Origin: Candidatus Pelearchaeum maunauluense
GTDB lineage: Archaea > Thermoproteota > Nitrososphaeria_A > Caldarchaeales > Caldarchaeaceae
Length of the DNA: 53,010 nt
NCBI GenBank assembly: GCA_030059675.1
Contig: JANVYQ010000010.1
Location: 1-53,010, forward strand
Direction of reading: 5' to 3'
Program-made: the position numbers and the translations under genes
Notes under the pieces: model-generated
Databases searched by the model: none
What the model was told of the DNA's origin: nothing
The model's input: only the letters and a program-made list of their open reading frames with translations
Part shown: piece after piece, positions 37,130-44,894 of the stretch
Position numbering within the stretch: position 1 is the stretch's first letter
How the letters are laid out: each line of letters opens with the position of its first letter

Positions 37130-37962
37130 GGTATAGCCTCGGAGAAGAGGCGTAGTTGCTCCTCATCGCTGCTTGCTGGGAATCCCACAACAACGCCAGC
37201 GCCAGAGTCAGCTAATCTCATAACCCTAGTGCGGACTCTCTGCTTATCACCCACAAGAGCCACCTGCTCCACCAGCTCAATAGAAGTCATCCCAGCTGGA
37301 TTAGCGCTAGGAGCAGCGTCGCTCCGTAGCTTCCTACGCCTCAATGCGTATGCGGTAAGCCTAGTTTCAGCATCTCCGCCGAGTGTCTTGCCGATATAGA
37401 AGGGAGCGTATACTGCAACAGGTATGGCGGCTTCCTTGGATAATAGTCTAATCTCATAGTCATCTGCACCATTGAGTAGGGCGAAGGGAATAGCTCTAAA
37501 CCTTCGTGCAGCCTCTATGGCAGGCGCGACCATGTTCTCCGACCCAACCATGATTAGCCTATCGCCTAGGACTTCCTTGGCGCGCTTCACAGCGTCTATC
37601 AGGAGACGTCCAGCTAGGCGCCGCGCCTCATCCTCAGATAGGTATGCTGGATTTCCAGCAACCAGGCAGAGACCCCCAGACTCATGGCTTCGGAGAATCT
37701 CAAGAACACCCTGAAAACGTTCCTCAAAATCACAACGCCTAACTGGCAGTGTTAAGACCGAGATAAGCCCCCCGCCGTTTTCTTCATCATACCTTAGCAG
37801 AGAATCAAAGACATGTAGCGGTATATCGTCACCCATCTTCTCGGAATCTATAACATGTATGGAGAAACCATACGGGGCGAGAAGCCTATGTACGCTTAGA
37901 ATGTCTTGCGGGCTCTTTAGGGATGACGGCTTAGTAGCCTTCCCCTTATGGAAGGCGACCAC
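37126..37962 (-). CDS. Luciferase-like (LLM/Mer-like) TIM-barrel protein
   Basis: A 278-residue protein whose C-terminal part matches the bacterial-luciferase-like fold used by F420- or flavin-dependent enzymes, including methylene-tetrahydromethanopterin reductase. Clues are VALVGDKQRVRTRVMRLADS followed by VVVGFPASSDEEQLRLFSEA, the usual LLM ending. The middle VGSENMVAPAIEAARRF fits a barrel strand-helix pair. The N-terminal third is short or diverged compared with Mer (about 320-330 aa). Its position beside gcvT, whose product is methylene-pterin, makes a C1-carrier role attractive, but this is inference; it could equally be a different LLM oxidoreductase or a regulator. Confidence 0.55.
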   Translation of the reverse strand: MVAFHKGKATKPSSLKSPQDILSVHRLLAPYGFSIHVIDSEKMGDDIPLHVFDSLLRYDEENGGGLISVLTLPVRRCDFEERFQGVLEILRSHESGGLCLVAGNPAYLSEDEARRLAGRLLIDAVKRAKEVLGDRLIMVGSENMVAPAIEAARRFRAIPFALLNGADDYEIRLLSKEAAIPVAVYAPFYIGKTLGGDAETRLTAYALRRRKLRSDAAPSANPAGMTSIELVEQVALVGDKQRVRTRVMRLADSGAGVVVGFPASSDEEQLRLFSEAIP

Positions 37963-38060
37963 CTAGCTGGAAGACAGTCACCTCGCACCACGCAACACCC
38001 CAGCCCAAGTAGGCGTTGGAGGCTTATTATAAATCTTACCAAAACATACCACATGGTATA

Positions 38061-38636
38061 ATGCGGAAGAAGGATGGTCACCGTAGGATAGCAGGCCCTA
38101 GGATATGCTTCCTGGACCTTGAATCTACTGGTATAGAGGCTGACATAGCTATGCTCACAGCGGTTGGGCTGGTTGAGGAGAGTGGCCGCTTCATCTTCCT
38201 ACCAGTCAAGAAGCCTGAGGAGGAGCGGCGCGTAATTAGGGATGCGATAAAACTGCTGGAGAAGTATGACATCGTCTTCACGTGGAGAGGTAAGGACTTT
38301 GACATTCCCTTCCTAATATCACGCGCCCTGAAGCATCGTATAGACCCCACACCCCTAATGCGCGTTATGCACGTAGACCTAGCGGAGTTCGCGCGGAACG
38401 TGCTTAAGCTAAGCAAGAACAACCTATACACGACATCGCGCTTCCTGGGGGTCAGGAAGGACACGACGCTTGAGGGTGCCGACATGCCGCAGAAATATCT
38501 CCAATCCCTAACTGGTAAGGGGGGCGCGTGGAGCAGCATACGCCGCCACTGCTACGATGACCTAAAGACTCTTCAGGCGGTCTATGAAAGACTTAAGCCT
38601 CTCCTAAGAGTGGCAAGGCCTGAACTAGCGTTGTAG
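38061..38636 (+). CDS. DnaQ/RNase H-like 3'-5' exonuclease
   Basis: A protein of about 191 residues with the DEDD exonuclease fold. The first acidic motif is FLDLEST (Asp19, Glu21), the second lies in FTWRGKDFDIPFL, and the third in RHCYDDLKTL. It resembles the YprB/RNase H-like family that trims nucleic acid 3' ends. The frame runs back to TTG 38016, but the TATA box TTATTATAAA (38024-38033) lies inside that extension; ATG 38061, near the predicted transcription start, is used here. Co-directional with gamma-glutamyltranspeptidase, whose GTG follows the stop directly. Confidence 0.84.
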   Translation: MRKKDGHRRIAGPRICFLDLESTGIEADIAMLTAVGLVEESGRFIFLPVKKPEEERRVIRDAIKLLEKYDIVFTWRGKDFDIPFLISRALKHRIDPTPLMRVMHVDLAEFARNVLKLSKNNLYTTSRFLGVRKDTTLEGADMPQKYLQSLTGKGGAWSSIRRHCYDDLKTLQAVYERLKPLLRVARPELAL

Positions 38637-40160
38637 GTGAGCGCTGTGCCCAAGCTGGCTTATAGTAAGAGAGGCGTGGTAGTATCAGACCATCCATACG
38701 CTACGCTGGCAGGCTTGAAGATGCTTGAAGCAGGGGGCAATGCTTTTGATGCATGCATAGCGATGAGCGCTGTTCTTGGGGTTGTGCTTCCATATACCAG
38801 CGGCATAGGTGGGGACGCCTTCATCCTAGCCAAAACCAGACGCGGAGTAGAGGCTCTTAACTCCTCTGGGAAATACGCCGAGAACCTAGACGAGTCAATC
38901 TACAAGAAGCTCCTCAACGAGGGGATGCCTGAGCGGGGTCCCTATACGATAACCGTCCCAGGTCTGGTAGCTGCGTGGCAGGCTGTGGTGGAGAGGTACT
39001 GTAGAATGGGTGTGAAGGAGCTGCTAAGAGATGCGATAAAGTATGCTTCAGGTGGTTTTCCAGTAAGTAGGTCTCTCTACAAGGCGGTGGAATACTGCCG
39101 CGAGAGCTTGAGCTGGAGTGTCGGGTGGCGGGAGCTTTACGGTGGTGTGAGGGAAGGCGAGCCGCTAACCCAGCGCGGAATGGCGCGCGTCTTAGAAGCT
39201 GTGGCGAGCAGGGGCTTTGATGACTTCTACCTGGGTGAGACGGCCTCACAGATGGTAAAAGAGCTCAGACAGCAGAACTGCCCACTCACGGCCAGCGATT
39301 TTGAAAACCATAGAGCAGTATGGGTAAATCCACTAACAATAAGCTACGCTGGTTATTCGGTCTATGAGCTTCCCCCAAACACGCAAGGAATAACCGCCCT
39401 CCAACTCGTGAAACTGTATGAAATCGCCGAAAAGAATGGAGAAGACCTACAATCGCCAGTGAATATTGCTCGGATCGCTGCTCTGGCTTATCATGATAGG
39501 AATAGGTATGTGGCAGACCCAGATAGGTTTGATGCGCCGCTGGATATGTTGTTGTCTGAAGAGTATTTGGAACAGCGTATGGGTGAGCAGCTCCTTCCGC
39601 AGCCGCCTGAGATAATTCATGGAGACACCACATTCCTAGCAGCGGCCGATGAGTTTGGAAACACAGTAGGCTTTATCCAAAGCCTATACTACCCATTTGG
39701 CTCTGGTGTTGTCGCTCTCGGCTTCCCCTTCCAGAACAGGGGATTCGGCTTTGACACAAGCCAAGAAAGCCCAAATAGGCTTGAGCCAGGCAAGAGGCCG
39801 CGCCACACGCTCTCCATAATGCTGGCTGAGAAAGACGATAGAAGGTTCTGTATAGGATGCGCAGGAGCAGACTTAAGACCACAGCTCCACGCATACACGC
39901 TAATCGCAACTCTCAGAGAAGCACTACCACTTGAGACAGCGGTATCAAGGCCGAGAACCCTCGTAGTATCAGACAAGGCGGGAATCTACTTGGTGAGAGA
40001 AGAGCAGAAAAAGCAGCAGACAGTAATAGACGGAATAAGGATAGAGGGCATAGAATATCCATCGCCAGAAGTGGGGATAGTGAATGCTCTTGACATACGC
40101 GGCTCATACATGAAAGCAGTGGCAGACCCGCGCAGCGAAGGTGTTCCCCTACCGCTTTAA
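38637..40160 (+). CDS. ggt: Gamma-glutamyltranspeptidase family protein
   Basis: A 507-residue N-terminal nucleophile hydrolase that is expected to cut itself into two subunits. The autoprocessing site is HGDTTFLAAAD; Thr331 would become the nucleophile. The large-subunit signatures SGIGGDAFILA and PYTITVPGLVAAW are present. The enzyme transfers or hydrolyses gamma-glutamyl groups. No N-terminal signal peptide is visible, so it is probably cytoplasmic, unlike bacterial GGT. It may also be a related GGT-like acylase. It starts at GTG directly after the exonuclease stop. Confidence 0.9.
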   Translation: MSAVPKLAYSKRGVVVSDHPYATLAGLKMLEAGGNAFDACIAMSAVLGVVLPYTSGIGGDAFILAKTRRGVEALNSSGKYAENLDESIYKKLLNEGMPERGPYTITVPGLVAAWQAVVERYCRMGVKELLRDAIKYASGGFPVSRSLYKAVEYCRESLSWSVGWRELYGGVREGEPLTQRGMARVLEAVASRGFDDFYLGETASQMVKELRQQNCPLTASDFENHRAVWVNPLTISYAGYSVYELPPNTQGITALQLVKLYEIAEKNGEDLQSPVNIARIAALAYHDRNRYVADPDRFDAPLDMLLSEEYLEQRMGEQLLPQPPEIIHGDTTFLAAADEFGNTVGFIQSLYYPFGSGVVALGFPFQNRGFGFDTSQESPNRLEPGKRPRHTLSIMLAEKDDRRFCIGCAGADLRPQLHAYTLIATLREALPLETAVSRPRTLVVSDKAGIYLVREEQKKQQTVIDGIRIEGIEYPSPEVGIVNALDIRGSYMKAVADPRSEGVPLPL

Positions 40161-40224
40161 CGCACATTTTTAAATAACTCGGCCAAGTTAAGAATGCTAT
40201 GAAAGTATCCTCTCTAATTGTTGC

Positions 40225-41409
40225 ATGGGTGAGAGATACGTGAGTGGCGGTTCTCAGGTATTGTTGATGATTCCAGGGCCAACCGACTTGCATCCCCGTG
40301 TTATTGATGCTATGCATAGGCAGATGATAGACCACCGTAGCGAGGAGTTTCGCGAGCTTATGCGCGCATTAGAAGGGCGTTGTAAGAGGGTTTTTGAGAC
40401 GCGTAATGATGTATATGTTCTCACCGCATCTGGGACGGGTGGTGTTGAATGCGCCGCCTCCAACTTGGTTGAGCTGGGCGAAAAGGTTCTCGTACCCATA
40501 GCTGGCGTCTTTGGCGAGAGGATGGCAGACGCGATAGAGGCGTATGGTGGTGAGGTGATTAGAATAGAGCTCCCAATAGGTGAAGCACCAACCCCGCAGG
40601 TAATAGAGAAAAGCTTGGAAGAGAACCCTGATGTAAGCATCGTGGGCTTTCCATACAACGACACCTCCACAGGCACAATAGCTAAAGACCTTCCAGGAAT
40701 AATCAGGGTTTGTAAGGAGCATGGCGCTCTAACCGTTGTGGACGCGGTCTCAATACTAGGCGGCTCCAAGCTCCCAGTTGATGAGCTGGGTATAGATGTG
40801 TGTATAACTGGTAGCCAGAAGTGCCTCGCGGCGCCGCCTGGGCTTGCGCTCATATCATTCTCGGAGAAGGCGCTTGAGAAGGCTGAGAAAAAGAAAAAAC
40901 GCCCGCACTATTTTGACATTATTCAGTATAGGAAGTTCTTGGAAGAACGTCAGGAGACGCCCTTCACGCCTGCTGTCCCCCTATTCTTTGCCCTTGACGA
41001 GGCTCTGAAGATTATCGTTGATGAAGTGGGGCTTGATAAGTGGATTGAGAGGCATCAGGCAGGGGCTGCTGCCCTCTATGCCGCTGCATCAGAGCTTGGC
41101 GTAGAGCTATTCGCCAAAGAGGGCTTTCGCTCACCCACCGTTCTGGCGTTCAAGCCACCCAAGAATACTACCGACGCTCAGATAAGACAGGTAATGCTGG
41201 AGAAGTTCAAGGTGAGAATCGCGGGCGGCTTAGCGCAGTTTCGCGGCAAGATGTTCCGCATAGCCAACATAGGAAACGTGGCTGGAGATAGAATACTACG
41301 AACCATAGACGCCCTCGCCCAAACGCTCCAACAACTAACGGGCAGTAGCAGGCGTGAAGAAGCTTTAGAAGCAGCTAGAAGGGAGCTGGATAAACGCTGG
41401 CCGGGGTGA
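40225..41409 (+). CDS. Class V aminotransferase (alanine-glyoxylate / serine-pyruvate type)
   Basis: A 394-residue PLP enzyme of the small-domain class V family. The N-terminal MIPGPTDLHPRVIDAM, DHRSEEFRELM and the PLP lysine in CITGSQKCLAAPPGLA are all characteristic of alanine:glyoxylate or serine:glyoxylate/pyruvate aminotransferases; archaeal homologues also transaminate phosphoserine or phosphohydroxypyruvate. Close neighbours are a SerK-like kinase and SerA, which suggests a place in serine metabolism. A TATA box (TTTTAAATA, about 40167-40175) precedes ATG 40225. Exact amino donor unknown. Confidence 0.9.
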   Translation: MGERYVSGGSQVLLMIPGPTDLHPRVIDAMHRQMIDHRSEEFRELMRALEGRCKRVFETRNDVYVLTASGTGGVECAASNLVELGEKVLVPIAGVFGERMADAIEAYGGEVIRIELPIGEAPTPQVIEKSLEENPDVSIVGFPYNDTSTGTIAKDLPGIIRVCKEHGALTVVDAVSILGGSKLPVDELGIDVCITGSQKCLAAPPGLALISFSEKALEKAEKKKKRPHYFDIIQYRKFLEERQETPFTPAVPLFFALDEALKIIVDEVGLDKWIERHQAGAAALYAAASELGVELFAKEGFRSPTVLAFKPPKNTTDAQIRQVMLEKFKVRIAGGLAQFRGKMFRIANIGNVAGDRILRTIDALAQTLQQLTGSSRREEALEAARRELDKRWPG

Positions 41410-41413
41410 GGTA

Positions 41414-41857
41414 TGGCTGTTCTTTGAAGAGTTTAGTGAAGGCCAGGTCTTCAAGAGCCGTGGAAGAATCATAACCTCAACAGACTTGGAGGTTTTCACA
41501 GCCTTAACGTGGGCGACAAACCCGATATTCCTAGATGATAACGTCGCCAAGTCCCGCGGCCTTCCTGGCCGCGTTGTCCCAGGCGCTCTCACGCTCTCAT
41601 ACGCCATAGGGCTACTCTACCAGCAGGGCATCTTTGACCATATACTGGCGCTCACGGCCATAAACAACCTGTCCTTCAAGTCTCCAGTAATGGTTGGAGA
41701 CGAGATAGAAGCAGAGGCTATAGTCTCCAGTAAGACGGAGACTCAGAAGCCTGGGATGGGAATAGTAAGCTTCGCGATGAGCTGTAGGAACAAGACGAAG
41801 AATACCACATGCTTGCAGTGTGAGATGACTTTCATAATCATTCGCCAAAAATCTTAA
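41414..41857 (+). CDS. MaoC-like hot-dog protein lacking catalytic residues and a clear start
   Basis: From 41414 to the stop, 147 codons encode a MaoC/R-hydratase-like hot-dog fold: FFEEFSEGQVFKSRGRII, then TALTWATNPIFLDDNVAK and VVPGALTLSYAIGLL. In active hydratases this region reads GDxNPxH; here the Asp position is Ala/Thr and the His is Phe, so hydratase chemistry is unlikely. No ATG, GTG or TTG is in frame before Leu codon 41486. An ATG at 41413 with a good Shine-Dalgarno sequence (GGGGTGAGG) is one base out of frame, as if a single base was gained just after the start. It could be a 5' frameshifted pseudogene, a non-canonical start, or an assembly error. It may be a binding or regulatory hot-dog protein. 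Confidence 0.65.
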   Translation, partial: WLFFEEFSEGQVFKSRGRIITSTDLEVFTALTWATNPIFLDDNVAKSRGLPGRVVPGALTLSYAIGLLYQQGIFDHILALTAINNLSFKSPVMVGDEIEAEAIVSSKTETQKPGMGIVSFAMSCRNKTKNTTCLQCEMTFIIIRQKS

Positions 41858-41917
41858 GCGCTAAAACATGGGATACTAAGAGATAATAACCACCCCTCTT
41901 ATCTTCTCATATGGTAA

Positions 41918-42817
41918 ATGAGCGATTCTGACAGCCTTGGTGTTGAGCCCTCTAACTCCCTCATACTACATGAGGAGGTAATCCCCTCAGTCATCAGCTC
42001 CCTCTCAAAAAACATACGAGCACAACGCTATGTCATCCATCCAGTAATAATAGATGGTAAAAGTCTCATGGTTATTGATGGGATGCACCGCGTAGCGGCT
42101 TTACAGAACTTGGGAATTCCGCTCACGCCAGTCTATCGCGTTGATTATCTGGGCAGTAGTAATGTGAGGCTGTATAGTTGGTGTCGCGTCGTCTCGCATA
42201 GGGTTGGTGGAGAGTATTTCAGAGAGATGGCGAGGGAGCTGGGGCTGTGTGTTAGGAGGGTAAGCCAGCACGAGGCGCGTGAAGGGCTTGAGAAACGTAG
42301 ATACGCCGTCTGCATAATGACGCACTACGACGGGACATTAGCGCTAGGGGGAGAAGACCAAGGTGTGTGGGAAACATACCAGATAATCGCCATGATTGAC
42401 GAGCTCATACGCAGCTACGGGTTATCCTACTCATCCGAGGAGGAAGCGATGAGAAAATTCTCATCAGGTGACGCTGGCTGCATATACCTAGTTCCGCGCC
42501 TGAAGAAGGAGGAGGTGCTGGAAATAGCTCTGAGCGGCAGGCGGCTACCGCCAAAAAGCACACGCCACATAGTTGATAACCGTTCAATGTTCGTATTCGC
42601 ACCTCTAGAATTGCTAAAGCTGGAGAGAAGCGAGGCTGAGTCTAGGCTAGCTGAGTGGCTAAGCGGGAGTAGGGCTGTAAAACTCCCGCCTGGACAGGTT
42701 ATAGATAGAGAGTACGAGGAGACGATAGTCGTTTATCTACATGCGCGCGACGATGTTCTAAAGCTATATCCGCCACAAATCCTAGAGCTCGTCAGCCGAT
42801 TAACCTCATCTCCCTAA
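41918..42817 (+). CDS. ParB/Srx-fold protein resembling ADP-dependent serine kinase SerK
   Basis: A 299-residue protein with a ParB-like nucleotide-binding core: VIHPVIIDGKSLMVIDGMHRVAALQNLG (starting about 41), then VYRVDYLGSSNVRLYSWCRV. Archaeal SerK (Thermococcus) has the same VxDGxHR...LxxLG pattern and a tryptophan shortly after; it uses ADP to phosphorylate free L-serine to O-phosphoserine. A C-terminal region of about 170 residues is less familiar. The nearest neighbours, a class V aminotransferase and SerA, would continue the route to 3-phosphoglycerate, which strengthens the assignment. A chromosome-segregation ParB is improbable because no DNA-binding HTH domain is seen. Confidence 0.6.
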   Translation: MSDSDSLGVEPSNSLILHEEVIPSVISSLSKNIRAQRYVIHPVIIDGKSLMVIDGMHRVAALQNLGIPLTPVYRVDYLGSSNVRLYSWCRVVSHRVGGEYFREMARELGLCVRRVSQHEAREGLEKRRYAVCIMTHYDGTLALGGEDQGVWETYQIIAMIDELIRSYGLSYSSEEEAMRKFSSGDAGCIYLVPRLKKEEVLEIALSGRRLPPKSTRHIVDNRSMFVFAPLELLKLERSEAESRLAEWLSGSRAVKLPPGQVIDREYEETIVVYLHARDDVLKLYPPQILELVSRLTSSP

Positions 42818-43724
42818 GCTTAGAGACTATTCTCTCAGCTAGGAGCGTTGCAGCGAGCCGCTGCGCTTCGCGCGTCTCCGCACCTATATGTGGAGTCAGG
42901 ACAACATTATCCAGCTCAAGCAGCTTAATTCCAGTGGGAGGCTCGCGCTCAAAGACATCAAGCGCAGCACCAGCTATCCAGCCCTCACGCAAGGCATGGT
43001 AAAGTGCTTCCTCATCAATCACAGCACCGCGCGAAGCATTAACAATCACCGCTCCGCGCTTCATACGTTTAAGCCGCTCCTCATTAATCATATGACGCGT
43101 ATCATCAGTCAGGGGAACGTGGAGGGTTATGAAATCGGACTCGCTGAGCAGCTTATCCAAATCAACAAGCGTAGCATTCGTCTGTTGTAAAACCTCCCTA
43201 GGTATGTCAATAATATCATAGGCTAAGATTCTCATGCCTATTGCGCTGGCTATCTCAGCTACGCGTCTTCCAATCCGCCCAAACCCGACAACTCCCAGAA
43301 CCTTTCCAGACAGCTCTGTGCCGAGAAGCTCGTGTTTAGGCCACTTTCCCTCTTTTACCAGCCTATCCGCAAGCGCAATCTTCCTAGCGACTGCTATCAT
43401 CATGCCTATCACAAGCTCCGCAACAGCGTTCACAGGAGCTTCAGGGGTGTTGAGAACCACTATGCCGCGCCGCTCCGCTGCTGTGAGGTCTATATTATCC
43501 AGACCAGTTCCAGCCCTGCCTATTATCTTGAGAGCCCTACCCGCGTCTATCACGCTTGAGGTTATCTTGGTCCTTCCCCTAACAATCACAACATCGTAGC
43601 CTGCTATCTCGCCGACCAACTCCTCTGATGAAATTCCTGGCCTATACACCACATCTATCCCAGCATCCTTGAGTAAGGTTAGGGCAGCTTCATCCACAGG
43701 GTCGCATACTAAAGCCCTGACCAT
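42792..43724 (-). CDS. serA: D-3-phosphoglycerate dehydrogenase-type 2-hydroxyacid dehydrogenase
   Basis: A 310-residue NAD-dependent dehydrogenase. The Rossmann motif is VGFGRIGRRVAEIASAIG. The catalytic Arg lies in NASRGAVIDE, with Glu and then His (LTPHIGAET) completing the triad. The lack of an ACT regulatory domain gives the short form, as in some archaeal SerA. It oxidises 3-phosphoglycerate or reduces phosphohydroxypyruvate; glyoxylate reductase is an alternative. The 3' end overlaps the SerK-like gene by 26 bp on the opposite strand. Confidence 0.88.
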   Translation of the reverse strand: MVRALVCDPVDEAALTLLKDAGIDVVYRPGISSEELVGEIAGYDVVIVRGRTKITSSVIDAGRALKIIGRAGTGLDNIDLTAAERRGIVVLNTPEAPVNAVAELVIGMMIAVARKIALADRLVKEGKWPKHELLGTELSGKVLGVVGFGRIGRRVAEIASAIGMRILAYDIIDIPREVLQQTNATLVDLDKLLSESDFITLHVPLTDDTRHMINEERLKRMKRGAVIVNASRGAVIDEEALYHALREGWIAGAALDVFEREPPTGIKLLELDNVVLTPHIGAETREAQRLAATLLAERIVSKLREMRLIG

Positions 43725-43767
43725 ACCAACCCAGATATACGCGTAATGCCCGCTTTATGAGTGTGCA

Positions 43768-43842
43768 GCTGGCTCAGTCCCCGCTCCTATGAGTGTTCTC
43801 GTCATCCCGCTGTTGGAGCGACGTTCATTCATCATCGCCAAC
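43768..43842 (-). ncRNA. Possible C/D box-like RNA upstream of serA (weak)
   Basis: On the minus strand a 6-bp closing stem (GTTGGC at 43837-43842 with GCCAGC at 43768-43773) brackets box C ATGATGA (43829-43835) and box D CTGA (43774-43777). A C'-like ATGACGA lies at 43799-43805. A TATA-like GTTTTATAG is placed upstream. However no D' box is found, and the C'-D spacing (21 nt) is longer than normal, so this may be chance or an atypical guide in the serA leader. Confidence 0.3.
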
Positions 43843-43931
43843 TCTATACCTGCGTTTATAGACTATAAAACATTACGGCCAGCCGTGCTGGGGAAGCTCA
43901 TATACAGGCTATTAGAGTGCTGTGTGCGAAG

Positions 43932-44450
43932 ATGGAGAACTTCCTATGGGCGCTGGCCTACGTCTGGCCAGCCTACGTAACCAACGCAACGCCAGTAGTT
44001 GCGGTTAAGATACTCAAGCGACGCCACCCAATAGACATGCACGCCACTTTCATAGATGGACGCCGCCTGCTAGGTGATGGAAAAACAATAGAGGGATTCG
44101 TCTCAGGCCTGGCGTTTGGCACTCTTATAGGCTTGGCTATGATGCTCCTAATACCAGGCCTCTTCCGCTGGCCCCTGGAGATACTCCTCATAACCTTGGG
44201 AGCAATGATGGGCGATATTGCGGGGACTTTCATCAAACGTAGGCTGGGGATTCCGCATGGAGGCCCAGCGCCCATACTAGACCAGCTTGGCTTCCTAGCT
44301 GGAAGCCTCGCGCTTATTGCTGCCACAATAGGGCTCCCAAAATGGCTTGACATGGTTACGATAGCGCAGCTCGCAGTCTTCACGCTGATAATGCACATAG
44401 CCACCAACGTCTTCGCATATCTTTTAAAAATAAAAGACCGCTGGTGGTGA
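43932..44450 (+). CDS. carS: CDP-archaeol synthase
   Basis: A 172-residue integral membrane enzyme that joins CTP to unsaturated archaetidic acid, a key step in archaeal ether lipid synthesis. Typical features are PAYVTNATPVV at the N-terminus, the cytoplasmic loop FIDGRRLLGDGKTIEGF with conserved Asp-Gly-Arg and Gly-Asp-Gly-Lys, and a second loop around GDIAGTFIKRRLGIPHGG. About five hydrophobic helices are predicted. ATG 43932 was chosen over TTG 43917, as it matches the family start. A TATA box (43861-43868) gives a leader of about 40 nt. Confidence 0.93.
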   Translation: MENFLWALAYVWPAYVTNATPVVAVKILKRRHPIDMHATFIDGRRLLGDGKTIEGFVSGLAFGTLIGLAMMLLIPGLFRWPLEILLITLGAMMGDIAGTFIKRRLGIPHGGPAPILDQLGFLAGSLALIAATIGLPKWLDMVTIAQLAVFTLIMHIATNVFAYLLKIKDRWW

Positions 44451-44485
44451 AACTGCTTTATATCAGTAAGCGCATTCACAACAGC

Positions 44486-44776
44486 ATGCCAGTCTACATA
44501 ATTTTGGGAAACTATACCCAGCAGGGTATAGCCAATATCAAGGACTCTCCCAAGAGGCGTGAAGCTGTCAAGAAGATGGTTGAAGAGGCTGGCGGTAGGT
44601 GGCTGGCGTTCTACTACACATTCGGCTAACATGACTTCGTATCCATACTTGAGCTACCCAACGACGAGGTGGCGTTGGAGGTTCTACTAAAAATCGGAAG
44701 CCAAGGAAATGTGCGCACAACAACATTGAAGGCCTTCCCAGAAAATGAGGCAGATAAAGTAATACAAAAACTCTAG
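44486..44776 (+). pseudogene. GYD-domain protein gene interrupted by one TAA codon
   Basis: The 96-codon frame starts MPVYIILGNYTQQGIANIKD, runs to YYTFG, meets TAA (44627-44629), and then continues with no shift as HDFVSILELPNDEVALEVLL, SQGNVRTTTLKAFPE and a TAG at 44774-44776. This is a complete GYD domain (small ferredoxin-like fold, 90-100 aa), with the stop replacing the residue just before the (Y/H)D of its signature. The promoter is intact: CTTTATAT (44456-44463) is centred 26 bp from the ATG. A single-base change (e.g. CAA, GAA or AAA to TAA) explains the break. Function of the domain is unknown. A sequencing error cannot be excluded. Confidence 0.72.
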
Positions 44777-44894
44777 AGAGTAAGGAAGCGCGCTAAACTG
44801 CCACTAGCAGACCAACTGCGGGATGTTAAGCTATTATTGCTATTTAATTTTCTTAAGCATCTAAAATGCTGAAAAAGGTTTTTAGCATGTTCTC

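Noticed and set aside
41918..42817. ParB-fold protein as a chromosome partition ParB near an origin
   Set aside because: No HTH domain, no ParA and no parS-like palindromes; SerK-like motifs and serine genes fit better.
43789..43980. A 63-codon plus-strand frame upstream of carS
   Set aside because: It runs across the carS TATA box and into carS in another frame; composition is not protein-like and no ribosome-binding site is clear.
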